This document shows, in pieces, positions 56,300-64,000 of a stretch of 64,000 nt of DNA. The DNA comes from JAAFIP01 sp043774625 (GTDB taxonomy: Bacteria; Pseudomonadota; Gammaproteobacteria; Burkholderiales; Burkholderiaceae_C). The position numbers and the translations under genes are program-made. The notes beneath the pieces were generated by a model. The model saw nothing but the letters and a program-made list of their open reading frames with translations. It had not been told where the DNA came from and did not search any database. Numbering within the stretch: position 1 is the stretch's first letter; each line of letters opens with the position of its first letter. The DNA is taken from the NCBI GenBank assembly GCA_043774625.1, contig JAYVTG010000054.1, positions 1 through 64,000 of the forward strand. The letters run 5' to 3'.

Positions 56300-56641
56300 A
56301 TGTGCGAGATATACGTCAAGGCCGACCCTGTGAGTTACGAGCCACGTTCGCGTACCGTACGCATTCACGGTGTCATCACCACCATTCGACTTGAAAATGA
56401 GGTCTGGGACACTTTGAAGCAAATGGCTGTACGCGAACATTGCACCACCAACCAGTTGATTGTGAAATTTCACGACGAACTACTTGTGCACCACCGTGAA
56501 GTACTTAACTTTGCGTCTTTTTTGCGCGTCAGTTGCCTGCGTTTTTTGCGCGCCGAACCACCAACCAGACAAATCAAATTTACGGACGTAAACACTGACG
56601 ACCTGGCACTCATTGCCTCCGCAACGGCTGCTCACCATTAG
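56300..56641 (+). CDS. Ribbon-helix-helix domain protein
   Basis: This 113-residue protein starts at ATG 56300. It has a ribbon-helix-helix region of the RHH_4 type: RTVRIHGVITTIRLENEVWDTLKQMAVREHCTTNQLIVKFHDEL. Such proteins can bind aryl-sulfate-like ligands or DNA; the function here is open. The tail of 40 residues is not conserved. It is divergent from phaR. The 170-bp space after it holds an inverted pair CCTCCTCAG (56726) and CTGAGGAGG (56768). Confidence 0.78.
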   Translation: MCEIYVKADPVSYEPRSRTVRIHGVITTIRLENEVWDTLKQMAVREHCTTNQLIVKFHDELLVHHREVLNFASFLRVSCLRFLRAEPPTRQIKFTDVNTDDLALIASATAAHH

Positions 56642-56811
56642 GTTTTGGCCAGTTTATCCAGCATCCCACTGGTTTTCCCTTAGGGTTTTTGTCGCAAGTT
56701 GCTACATAGCTGTATGGGGCTATTACCTCCTCAGCCATTCACGGATTTAAACTTCAAGAGCTACTGCCTGAGGAGGCTGTAGTCATTCCAGATAAAACCC
56801 AAGGAGACAGC

Positions 56812-57453
56812 ATGAAAACGGTGATTCCCATCCAGGTGAATAGCGCCCTGCTACCAGGCACAGGTAGCTGCGAATCTGAAAACGAAGGCCAGGTTCCTAA
56901 ACTCAATTTACCGCTAACGCGGCGTGATTTGTTGCGTGGCAGTGGTGTTTTGATGGGCACCATCGCGACCACGGGCATCATCGCGTCGCTGGCTCCTTCA
57001 TCGGTTTGGGCGATAGAGCTTAAAAGCCTGACCGAAGCAGAAGGTAAGGCCATCATGAAAATGGGCCAAATCCTGTATCCGAGCACAAAGTTGCCAGAAG
57101 CAGTCTACGCATTGCTCGCCAAAGACCTGGATGCCGATGCATCCAAAGACCCCGCCGCGGCCAAGCTGCTCAAGGATGGGGTTGCGGCACTAGACAAGGC
57201 AACTGGCGGATTTGCCAAGGCACCTGTCGCCAAACAACTGGAAGCAGTGAAAGCGCTGAACGGCGATGCATTCTTTGGCTCAGTGCGCGGCAAATGCATT
57301 ACCTCGCTGTACGACAACGACATGGCTTACGCAGCGCTGGGTTACCCCGGATCAGCCTGGGAAAAAGGCGGCTACATCACACGCGGTTTTCAAGATCTAA
57401 AGTGGCTACCCGAGCCACCCAAAGCCGCCAGCCCTGCACCCTACCTCGGATAA
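56812..57453 (+). CDS. Tat-exported small subunit of a GMC-type dehydrogenase
   Basis: This 213-residue protein has a twin-arginine signal (LTRRDLLRGSGVLMGTIATTG) after an N-terminal extension of about 35 residues. The rest resembles gluconate 2-dehydrogenase subunit 3-type or Tat small subunits that accompany membrane GMC dehydrogenases. It lies 13 bp upstream of the GMC flavoprotein, which lacks a signal of its own and is probably carried through the Tat system together with it. AAGGAG precedes the ATG at 56812. Confidence 0.82.
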   Translation: MKTVIPIQVNSALLPGTGSCESENEGQVPKLNLPLTRRDLLRGSGVLMGTIATTGIIASLAPSSVWAIELKSLTEAEGKAIMKMGQILYPSTKLPEAVYALLAKDLDADASKDPAAAKLLKDGVAALDKATGGFAKAPVAKQLEAVKALNGDAFFGSVRGKCITSLYDNDMAYAALGYPGSAWEKGGYITRGFQDLKWLPEPPKAASPAPYLG

Positions 57454-57466
57454 GGAGAATTACATT

Positions 57467-59035
57467 ATGGCAACTATAGACATGAACGACGATGGCGCAG
57501 TGGTCATCATTGGCTCGGGTGCGGGCGGTGGCACCTTGGCCAACGAGCTGTGCCAAAAAGGCATCAAAGTGGTGGTACTAGAGGCGGGCGCGCTGCAAAG
57601 CTCGGCCACTTTTATCAATGATGAATGGAAGAGTTTTAGCCAACTGGCTTGGCTTGACAAACGGACCACGTCTGGTAATTGGCGTGTGGCCAAAGACTTT
57701 GCCGGGCTGCCCACATGGATTTGCAAAACGGTAGGCGGCACAACAACGCACTGGGCAGGAGCCTCGCTACGCATACAAGCCCACGAGTTTAAAGCCAAAA
57801 CAAATTACGGCGAACTCAAAGGCGCCAATCTGCTGGACTGGCCCATCACCTTGAAAGACCTTGAGCCGTATTACGCCAAAGCCGAAAACAAAATGGGCGT
57901 CACACGCACCAATGGCATCCCCGGTCTTCCGGGCAACAACAACTTCAAGGTGTTGCACGCGGGTGCCACCAAGCTGGGCTATAAAGAAGTACATACGGGC
58001 AACATGGCCATCAACAGCCAACCGCGCGACGGGCGTGGGCGCTGTATGCAACTGGGTTTTTGCTTTCAGGGCTGCAAGAGCGGCGCCAAGTGGAGCACCT
58101 TGTATACCGAGCTGCCCAAAGCTGATGCCACAGGCAAGATGGACTTGCGTGCGCAGTCACATGTGACACGCATTGAACACAGCGCAGCTGGCAAGGTAAC
58201 TGCTGTAATCTATCAAGACAAAGACGGCAAAGAGCAACGGCAAAAAGCACGTATTGTGTGCGTGGCAGGTAACTCGATTGAGACACCGCGCCTGCTGTTG
58301 ATGTCGGCCAGCAATATGTTCCCTGATGGTCTGGCCAACTCTAGCGGCCAGGTGGGGCGCAACTATATGCGGCACCTTACGGCGTCAGTGTATGCAACAT
58401 TCAAAGAGCCTGTGCACATGTACCGGGGCACCACCATGGCCGGTATTATTCGCGATGAATCGGGGCACAACACCAAACGCGGCTTTGTGGGTGGGTACGA
58501 AATGGAGACACTGGCACTAGGCCTGCCATTCATGGCGGCGTTTTTAGACCCCGGTGGCTGGGGCGACGACTTTGGTTGGTGGATGGACAACTACGCCAAC
58601 ACCGCAGGCATGTGGATTGTGGGCGAAGACATGCCGCGCGAGACCAATCGCGTTACGCTGAACAAGGACGTGAAAGACCAGTATGGCAACCCTGTTCCCA
58701 ACGTGCATTTTGATGACCACGAAAACGACATCGCCATGCGCAAGCACGCCTTTGGGCAAGGTGAAAAAGTTTACATGGCTGCAGGTGCCATCAAAACCTA
58801 TCGCACTCCGCCGTACCCCAGCACACATAACTTGGGCACTTGCCGCATGAGCGCGCGTAAACAAGACGGCGTGTGCAACAAGTGGGGGCAAACGCATGAC
58901 ATTTCCAACCTGTTTATCTCGGATGGTAGCCAGTTCACCACCGGCGGCGCGGAGAACCCCACACTGACCATCGTAACCCTGGCAATCAGGCAAGCCGATT
59001 ACATTGCTGGGCAAATGAAAATGAAAGCTCTTTAA
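57467..59035 (+). CDS. GMC family flavin-dependent dehydrogenase
   Basis: This 522-residue flavoprotein has the FAD-binding start VVIIGSGAGGGTLANELCQKG, the covering region VGGTTTHWAGASLRI, a Cys-bearing FCFQGCKSGAKWST motif, and the GMC C-terminal domain with HNLGTCRMSA and GGAENPTLTIVTLAIRQADYI. It should oxidise an alcohol or sugar, with electrons going to the membrane. The cytochrome c subunit of gluconate/sorbitol-type dehydrogenases is not encoded nearby. The VOC gene follows after 5 bp. Confidence 0.9.
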   Translation: MATIDMNDDGAVVIIGSGAGGGTLANELCQKGIKVVVLEAGALQSSATFINDEWKSFSQLAWLDKRTTSGNWRVAKDFAGLPTWICKTVGGTTTHWAGASLRIQAHEFKAKTNYGELKGANLLDWPITLKDLEPYYAKAENKMGVTRTNGIPGLPGNNNFKVLHAGATKLGYKEVHTGNMAINSQPRDGRGRCMQLGFCFQGCKSGAKWSTLYTELPKADATGKMDLRAQSHVTRIEHSAAGKVTAVIYQDKDGKEQRQKARIVCVAGNSIETPRLLLMSASNMFPDGLANSSGQVGRNYMRHLTASVYATFKEPVHMYRGTTMAGIIRDESGHNTKRGFVGGYEMETLALGLPFMAAFLDPGGWGDDFGWWMDNYANTAGMWIVGEDMPRETNRVTLNKDVKDQYGNPVPNVHFDDHENDIAMRKHAFGQGEKVYMAAGAIKTYRTPPYPSTHNLGTCRMSARKQDGVCNKWGQTHDISNLFISDGSQFTTGGAENPTLTIVTLAIRQADYIAGQMKMKAL

Positions 59036-59040
59036 ACCGT

Positions 59041-59439
59041 ATGACAAAAGTCATCCACAGCATGGTGCGGGTTTTCGAACTGGACAAATCGCTCAAGTTT
59101 TATGACGAAGCGTTTGGTTTGAAACCTGTACATCGCCTGCCTTTTCCCAGCTTTGAATTGGTGTATTTGCGCAATGCAGACAACGATTTCGAGATAGAAC
59201 TGACATTCAACCGCGACCGCAAGGAGCCCTACACCCATGGCGATGGGTACGGGCATATTGGTGTGTGCGTGCCAGATGCAGCGGTAGACAGAGCGCGCTT
59301 GATAAAGCTGGGCTATGCGCCTCTGGATATCAAGGAATTCAAAGCAGACGATGGTAGCTTGATTGCCCGTTACTTCTTTATTCAAGACCCGGACGGGTAC
59401 AAAATTGAAGTTTTGGAACGGCATGGACACTATCAATAA
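59041..59439 (+). CDS. Glyoxalase I-like VOC protein
   Basis: This 132-residue protein has the lactoylglutathione lyase pattern: VIHSMVRVFELDKSLKFYDEAFG, YLRNADNDFEIELT, GYGHIGVCV and FIQDPDGYKIEVLER. The metal ligands are expected in HSMVRV, the Glu of FEIELT, His of GHIG and Glu of IEVLE. It probably detoxifies methylglyoxal or a related product. It is the third gene of the operon with the GMC dehydrogenase. Confidence 0.88.
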   Translation: MTKVIHSMVRVFELDKSLKFYDEAFGLKPVHRLPFPSFELVYLRNADNDFEIELTFNRDRKEPYTHGDGYGHIGVCVPDAAVDRARLIKLGYAPLDIKEFKADDGSLIARYFFIQDPDGYKIEVLERHGHYQ

Positions 59440-59461
59440 ACGAACTTGATGTGCCAATATT

Positions 59462-59538
59462 TGGTAGGCGCAATTGGACTCGAACCAACGACCCCCACCA
59501 TGTCAAGGTGGTGCTCTAACCAGCTGAGCTATGCGCCT
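59462..59538 (-). tRNA. tRNA-Val (GAC)
   Basis: A 77-base tRNA on the minus strand: acceptor AGGCGCA/TGCGCCT with discriminator A and encoded CCA, D-arm GCTCAGCTGGTTAGAGC, anticodon stem CCACC/GGTGG around loop TTGACAT with anticodon GAC, T-arm GTTGGTTCGAGTCCAAT. The first base pair is A-U, not the usual G-C. Confidence 0.96.
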
Positions 59539-59633
59539 ATAGGTCTGTATTTCAGAGCTATGATTGTAGCATGCTGCACTTGGTCCGCTGCAAAAAAATT
59601 GGCTCTCCAGTCATATAGATTTTCAAACTGACG

Positions 59634-59663
59634 TAAAAAAAGCTCCCGGAGGAGCTTTTTTTA
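59634..59663. terminator. Bidirectional terminator
   Basis: TAAAAAAAGCTCC and GGAGCTTTTTTTA form a perfect stem with loop CGGA region. It ends the Ala-rich lipoprotein gene on minus. Confidence 0.9.
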
Positions 59664-59678
59664 CTTGCATGAAAAGAA

Positions 59679-60053
59679 TTACTTCTTCACTGCGGCAGCA
59701 GCAGCTTCTGCAGCGGCTTTGGCTGCGTCGCCAGCGGCGTTCTTGGCAGCATCAACAGCAGCACCACCAGCTGCTTTGGCAGCGTCAGCTGCACCAGCAC
59801 CAGAAGCCATAGCTGCTTTACCAGCGTCTGCAGCGGCAGCACCAGCGGCCTTGGCAGCGTCGGTAGCAGCACCAGCGGCAGCAGAAGCTGCACCAACCGC
59901 AGCAGAAGCTGCGTCTTTGGCTGCCTCAACAGCTGCTGCTGGAGCGGCAGCAGCGGGGGCTGCAGGTGCAGCAGCAGGAGCTTCAGCTTTTTTACCGCAA
60001 GCGGTCAATGCAACAGCGGCCAACAAAGATGCCAAAACGAGGGTCTTTTTCAT
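59679..60053 (-). CDS. Ala-rich small lipoprotein
   Basis: This 124-residue protein has a lipoprotein signal (LLAAVALTAC, Cys at about 19) followed by a mature part of more than half Ala with regular Lys/Asp spacing (EAAKDAASAAVGAASAAAG, KAAGAAAADAGKAAMASG). It would form one long amphipathic helix, similar to the pattern of Lea-type or Lpp-like helical proteins. The function is unknown. It is a monocistronic gene with terminator and its own upstream AT-rich region. Confidence 0.8.
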   Translation of the reverse strand: MKKTLVLASLLAAVALTACGKKAEAPAAAPAAPAAAAPAAAVEAAKDAASAAVGAASAAAGAATDAAKAAGAAAADAGKAAMASGAGAADAAKAAGGAAVDAAKNAAGDAAKAAAEAAAAAVKK

Positions 60054-60247
60054 GAGTGTTCCTTAAACGAATGAAATATACAAATAAATTACCAAAACAA
60101 TTTCCGGGAAATTGTCAAAGCTTGCACTTTGACCAAGCATAGAAGACTCGAGCTCTTTTTGCTTAGCCTATGATTATAGCCCGAACGTCATTAGCCCCGA
60201 TTTCCCATTTTGTGAGCACTCGTACGAGTCCAGACAAGCCCACAAAG

Positions 60248-61429
60248 CTAGTCAGGCCTTGGTGCATGCTGATAACGCCAGACCCTGTATGCGCAAGCCG
60301 TGGCGATCAAGGCCGCAGCAACAGACAGCCAATACACGCTGGACAACCCGAAATGGGTACTGAGGTAACCACCCGTAACGCCACCCAGCACCCCAGGAAA
60401 GCCATAGCCAATCACCGTGTACAAAGCTTGCCCCCTCCCCCGCAAGCGGCCCGCAAAGTGGTGCGATAGCAAAGCCGTGCAAACCGTGTGGTGCATGGCA
60501 AAGGTCACTGCATGCAGGCTCTGAGCCAGTATCAGCACCAACAACACAGGCGCTAGAGTCGCTGTCAAACCCATGCGTAGCACCGTGATTGCGGCGCAAA
60601 TGACCAGCCAGGCCGTCAAGCTAAATTTAGGCAGCCAGCGGCTTTGGTTAAAGAACCAGACAATTTCAGTAACAACCGATATGCCCCACAGCATGCCAAT
60701 GGTGGTTTTGCTGTAACCCAAACTGTCGCAATACAGCGAAAAAAATACGTACATGCTGATGTGGGACAGCACATGGAAAAATAGAGTTACAAAAAACCAC
60801 TGCACGGCAGGTTGCCGCAAGATGGGCAGCACACTCAAGCGCACAGCCCCTGGTGCATGGGGTGCTTCTTTCACATCAGGCATCCACCAGGCACTGGCGC
60901 ACAGGGCCAGCATGGTGATGATCGTCCAGGCCGGAAAATGGTGCATCCCGAAATGCTCAAACCATGCGCCTGCAAAAAATACCGCTACAAGAAACCCTAC
61001 CGATCCCCACAACCGCACCCGCCCATAACGCCGCGCATCGAAAGTGCCACCGCTGCTGACGATATGTGCCATGGCCGCTTCGCTCATGGGCATCATAGAG
61101 CTGGTGTTGATAAACATGAGCAGCAACACGACGGACAACCATACCAGACCCCAATCGAGCCACAACCCTAAGGAGGCAATAAGCGCCAAAGTTGCGCCAA
61201 TGCGCAGCAACTTGACGCGTTCGCCCGTACCGTCGCTGATCCACCCCCAACCGTAAGGAGCAAACAGGCGCGTAGATGCCTGGATGGAAGTGAGCACGCT
61301 GATAGCTAGCAGACTCAAGCCCAAGTCTTTGAGCCAAAGCGACAGGAAGGGGTTGAAGAACCCGATGTGGGCGAAGTAAGTAGCTGACAGCGTGGCAAAC
61401 GGCAGCAAACTGGCAGAGCGCTCCTTCAA
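60248..61429 (-). CDS. MFS transporter, HcaT/3-phenylpropionate type
   Basis: This protein of about 393 residues has 12 membrane segments of the MFS_1-like branch: LSATYFAHIGFFNPFLSLWLKDLGLS at the first, SIQASTRLFAPYGWGWISDGTGERVKLLR in the signature loop, and RYGRVRLWGSVGFLV, a hallmark of the 3-phenylpropionate transporter group. The substrate is unknown. I used TTG 61429, which overlaps the aroC stop as TTGA; the frame is open 45 bases further up inside aroC. Confidence 0.83.
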   Translation of the reverse strand: MKERSASLLPFATLSATYFAHIGFFNPFLSLWLKDLGLSLLAISVLTSIQASTRLFAPYGWGWISDGTGERVKLLRIGATLALIASLGLWLDWGLVWLSVVLLLMFINTSSMMPMSEAAMAHIVSSGGTFDARRYGRVRLWGSVGFLVAVFFAGAWFEHFGMHHFPAWTIITMLALCASAWWMPDVKEAPHAPGAVRLSVLPILRQPAVQWFFVTLFFHVLSHISMYVFFSLYCDSLGYSKTTIGMLWGISVVTEIVWFFNQSRWLPKFSLTAWLVICAAITVLRMGLTATLAPVLLVLILAQSLHAVTFAMHHTVCTALLSHHFAGRLRGRGQALYTVIGYGFPGVLGGVTGGYLSTHFGLSSVYWLSVAAALIATACAYRVWRYQHAPRPD

Positions 61430-62520
61430 GCCTGTGCCTTGATGACCGGCGTGCTGCTCACCACGTCGCCGCACTGTGCACGTTGCGCCAGCACGTGCTC
61501 CATCACCACGAGCGCCAACAAGGCCTCGGCAATCGGTGTGGCGCGAATGCCTACGCAGGGGTCGTGGCGGCCTTTGGTAATGATCTCGGCGGGTTTGCCA
61601 TCAATGTCCATCGTCTGGCGCGGTATGAGGATGGAGCTGGTAGGCTTGATGGCGATGGACACTTCCAGATCTTGCCCAGTGCTGATGCCCCCAAGTACGC
61701 CGCCAGCGTTGTTGTTCATAAAGCCGTCTGGCGAGAGTGAATCGCCATGCGTGCTGCCGCGCTGCGTCACGCTGGCAAAGCCCGCGCCAATTTCTACACC
61801 TTTGACGGCATTGATGCCCATCATGGCGTAGGCGATGTCGGCGTCCAGTTTGTCGTACAGCGGCTGGCCCAGCCCGACTGGCATATTCGTCGCCATCACG
61901 CGCAGGCGCGCGCCGCAGGAGTCGCCAGATTTGCGCAGCTCTTGCATATAGTCCTCTAGCTTGGACGTGTCGGCAATGGGTGCGAAGAAGGGGTTGCTGT
62001 ACACATGACTCCAGCTCTCAAAAGCAATGGCCACATCGCCGATCTGCGTCATGCAACCTCTGAAGACGATGCCGTATCGTTGCGCCAGCCACTTTTTGGC
62101 GACAGAACCAGCGGCTACAGTGGGCGCAGTCAGGCGTGCAGATGATCGCCCGCCACCGCGCGGGTCGCGCAGGCCGTATTTTTGAATGTAGCTATAGTCG
62201 GCATGGCCAGGGCGGAAGGTTTTGGCAATTTCGCCGTAGTCTTTGCTGCGTTGGTCAGTGTTTTTAATCAGCAGGCAAATCGGGGTGCCGGTAGTTTTGC
62301 CCTCAAACACACCAGACAGGATTTCTACCGCATCTGGCTCGTTGCGTTGCGTAACGAATTTGCTGGTGCCGGGGCGGCGCAGGTCCAGGTCTTTTTGGAT
62401 GTCTGCCTCAGACAATTCCATGCCGGGTGGGCAGCCGTCGATCACGCAGCCAATGGCAGGGCCGTGAGATTCACCAAAGTTGGTAACTGCAAATAAATGT
62501 CCGAATGTGTTTCCGCTCAT
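61426..62520 (-). CDS. aroC: Chorismate synthase
   Basis: AroC makes chorismate, the end of the shikimate pathway. The 364-residue protein has the three signatures of the family: GESHGPAIGCVIDGCPPG at the N-terminus, RPGHADYSYIQKYGLRDPRGGGRSSAR in the middle, and GRHDPCVGIRATPIAEALLALVVMEH near the end. It overlaps the downstream MFS gene. The aminotransferase gene lies upstream (19 bp). Confidence 0.97.
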   Translation of the reverse strand: MSGNTFGHLFAVTNFGESHGPAIGCVIDGCPPGMELSEADIQKDLDLRRPGTSKFVTQRNEPDAVEILSGVFEGKTTGTPICLLIKNTDQRSKDYGEIAKTFRPGHADYSYIQKYGLRDPRGGGRSSARLTAPTVAAGSVAKKWLAQRYGIVFRGCMTQIGDVAIAFESWSHVYSNPFFAPIADTSKLEDYMQELRKSGDSCGARLRVMATNMPVGLGQPLYDKLDADIAYAMMGINAVKGVEIGAGFASVTQRGSTHGDSLSPDGFMNNNAGGVLGGISTGQDLEVSIAIKPTSSILIPRQTMDIDGKPAEIITKGRHDPCVGIRATPIAEALLALVVMEHVLAQRAQCGDVVSSTPVIKAQA

Positions 62521-62539
62521 CTGCCGATTATCCCAGACT

Positions 62540-63730
62540 CTACTGTTTGGCCAGCCAAACCTTCAAGCGTTCAACACCATGCGAAAGACGCGAAACGTCC
62601 TTGGACGCGAAACACCAGCGTAGCCAGCCTTCACCCTCAGCACCAAACGCACTGCCTGGAGCCAGGCCCAAACCCGCCTCAAGCACCAAGCGTTTGGCCA
62701 AATCAAGCGATGGCACGTTCTCGTAACCCTGCATTTTGAAGAATGCATACATGCCGCCCTTTGCAGCCTGCACCTGCACGCCCGGCACGGCTTGCAGCAA
62801 GGGAATGAGTGCGTCGCGACATTGCTTGAAATGCGCTACCAAAGCAGGCGTGATCTCTGCCTCACGCTTGATCGCCTCTATGCCTGCGCGCTGTACAAAG
62901 GTAGGCGCGCACGAGGTGTTAAATTCAATCAAGGCGCTGATGCGATCCGTCACAGCAGGCGGCAGCACCAGCCAGCCCAAGCGCCAGCCCGTCATCAAAA
63001 ATGTTTTAGAAAAACTGTGCGCTACGATCACGTTGTCTTGCGGCGTGGTGATGTCCAAAAACGATGGTGCGCAGTGGTTGGGCGTTGGCTCGTAATACAA
63101 ACGCTCATACACCTCGTCTGCCAGAATCCAGGTGCCCGTGCTGCGGCAGTGTTGCACAATCTCTAGTTGTTCGGCTTTCGAGATCGTCCAGCCTGTGGGG
63201 TTGTTGGGTGCGTTGATGATCAGCGCCTTGGTCTTGGGTGTCACCGCTGCCTTCAGCGCCGCCATGTCCAAGCCCCACTGCCCGTCCACAGCGCACAGCG
63301 ACACTGTGCGCAAGTTGCCCCCCATGATGATGACCTGCTGCGTCAAGTTGGGCCACACCGGTGTGACAGCCACCACATCATCACCTGCGTCCACCAGTGC
63401 CTGCGCAGCCAGCATCAGCGCACTCACTCCACTGGACGTGACAGCGATGCGGTCTACGCCAATGGTGCTTGCCGCGCCATGGCTTGCCACCGGGCCATGC
63501 ACCCGCGTCATGTAACCGGCAATCGCTTCGCGCAGTTCTGGAATGCCCAAATTCTGGTTATAAAAAGTCTCGCCCTGCATCAGCGAATCGGCAGCTGCCT
63601 GGCGCACGGCCAAGGGCGTTACCTCGTCACTTTCGCCAAACCAAAAGCGCAGTACATCGGGGCGACCCAATGCGGCGTTAACGACGAGGCGAATTTTGGA
63701 GCCTTGCAGATTTTGAATGGCAGTTCTCAT
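62540..63730 (-). CDS. Class I/II PLP-dependent aminotransferase
   Basis: This 396-residue enzyme has the PLP lysine in AHSFSKTFLMTGWRLGW, the Asn/Pro pair NAPNNPTGWT, the Asp in ILADEVYERLYY, and the terminal Arg in GEGWLRWCF. It is of the aspartate-aminotransferase fold-type I. It could be an aromatic or alanine aminotransferase; proximity to aroC hints at aromatic amino acids, but that is only an inference. Confidence 0.9.
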   Translation of the reverse strand: MRTAIQNLQGSKIRLVVNAALGRPDVLRFWFGESDEVTPLAVRQAAADSLMQGETFYNQNLGIPELREAIAGYMTRVHGPVASHGAASTIGVDRIAVTSSGVSALMLAAQALVDAGDDVVAVTPVWPNLTQQVIIMGGNLRTVSLCAVDGQWGLDMAALKAAVTPKTKALIINAPNNPTGWTISKAEQLEIVQHCRSTGTWILADEVYERLYYEPTPNHCAPSFLDITTPQDNVIVAHSFSKTFLMTGWRLGWLVLPPAVTDRISALIEFNTSCAPTFVQRAGIEAIKREAEITPALVAHFKQCRDALIPLLQAVPGVQVQAAKGGMYAFFKMQGYENVPSLDLAKRLVLEAGLGLAPGSAFGAEGEGWLRWCFASKDVSRLSHGVERLKVWLAKQ

Positions 63731-63922
63731 GGGGGTGGCATTGTGTGGTGCTGAGTAATAGCAAGACTGTAGCAGTTCAATGATTGCTTTTATGCAGTCG
63801 ATTCTTGCTTTTTATAGCCCTTGCACGATCGTCTGGCGCAGCGAGCAGTCACCCAGCGCACACGAGACGGTGGAGCCTAGAAGCGCAGAAAAATTGGGAG
63901 GTACTACGCACTTGACCGCAAG

Positions 63923-64000
63923 GTGACCATTCAAGCCAAGCGAAGCTACAAACGCACCATCTTGCAAGTCGTCGGCATCTGCGCTTTGTCAGCTTCAATC
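63923..64000 (+). CDS. Start of a gene cut by the window edge (possible signal peptide)
   Basis: From GTG 63923 the frame is open to the edge and reads MTIQAKRSYKRTILQVVGICALSASI: a basic start followed by a hydrophobic stretch, as in a signal peptide. AAGG overlaps the start. The 192 bp upstream (63731-63922) contain no other feature I can support. Evidence is short, so this could be chance. Confidence 0.3.
   Translation, partial: MTIQAKRSYKRTILQVVGICALSASI

Overview
The window reads as a chromosomal segment of a betaproteobacterium in the order Burkholderiales, most likely family Comamonadaceae (Rhodoferax, Polaromonas or relatives). The inference rests on gene content and order: rnr beside tRNA-Leu(CAG), rimO beside phaR, a DUF6502/DUF5666 pair, DUF2069, a ntrBC/glnA cluster, moderately high GC, and short dispersed repeats of a style I associate with this family. 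I see no rRNA operon, phage, complete insertion sequence or CRISPR array.

Layout. 0-8 kb: LOG-family hydrolase, Na+/H+ antiporter nhaA, an MFS transporter, rmuC, a 2-hydroxyacid dehydrogenase, an NhaD-type antiporter and a CBS protein. 8-16 kb: O-acetylhomoserine sulfhydrylase, a tiny Cys-rich protein, an alpha/beta hydrolase, a Phd/PIN toxin-antitoxin pair fused by an ATGA overlap to a cytochrome P450, a YihY membrane protein and an FAD-linked oxidase. 16-20 kb: ccdAB, thyA-folA, a DUF4337 protein, exonuclease III and a solute-binding lipoprotein. 20-29 kb: ntrC, ntrB, a DUF4124-like protein and glnA with a good sigma-54 promoter, then a CinA-type protein, an EI24 protein and a frameshifted glycerophosphodiesterase. 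29-35 kb: prfB with its programmed frameshift, a HAD phosphatase, pepN, fbp and tRNA-Thr. 35-39 kb: low-complexity secreted proteins and a 1-kb gene-free stretch holding a large inverted repeat. 39-45 kb: a PAS histidine kinase with FixJ-type regulator, folD and a bifunctional nnr. 45-49 kb: a lower-GC accessory island with TumE/TumA-like, DUF4160/DUF2442 and a broken HigBA module, an XRE regulator, a decayed ORF and an orphan lipoprotein. 49-64 kb: mostly core genes (rnr, rimO, phaR, aroC, an aminotransferase), a Tat-subunit/GMC dehydrogenase/glyoxalase operon, tRNA-Leu and tRNA-Val.

The most striking signal is a dispersed repeat of about 42-48 bp with core AGCTGCTCGCGCATATTCCA plus GCTGGC, present in about 20 copies. 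Several copies sit exactly on stop codons, ribosome-binding regions or a start codon. Others lie inside genes in frame: NtrC, PepN, Nnr and the EI24 protein carry a near-identical peptide, AARAYSTLA, and the HAD phosphatase a related AARALNTLA, despite having no common ancestry. Degenerate copies are visible in folA, an alpha/beta hydrolase and the P450. This looks like a small nonautonomous element that coding sequences tolerate and reuse, in the manner of Rickettsia palindromic elements.
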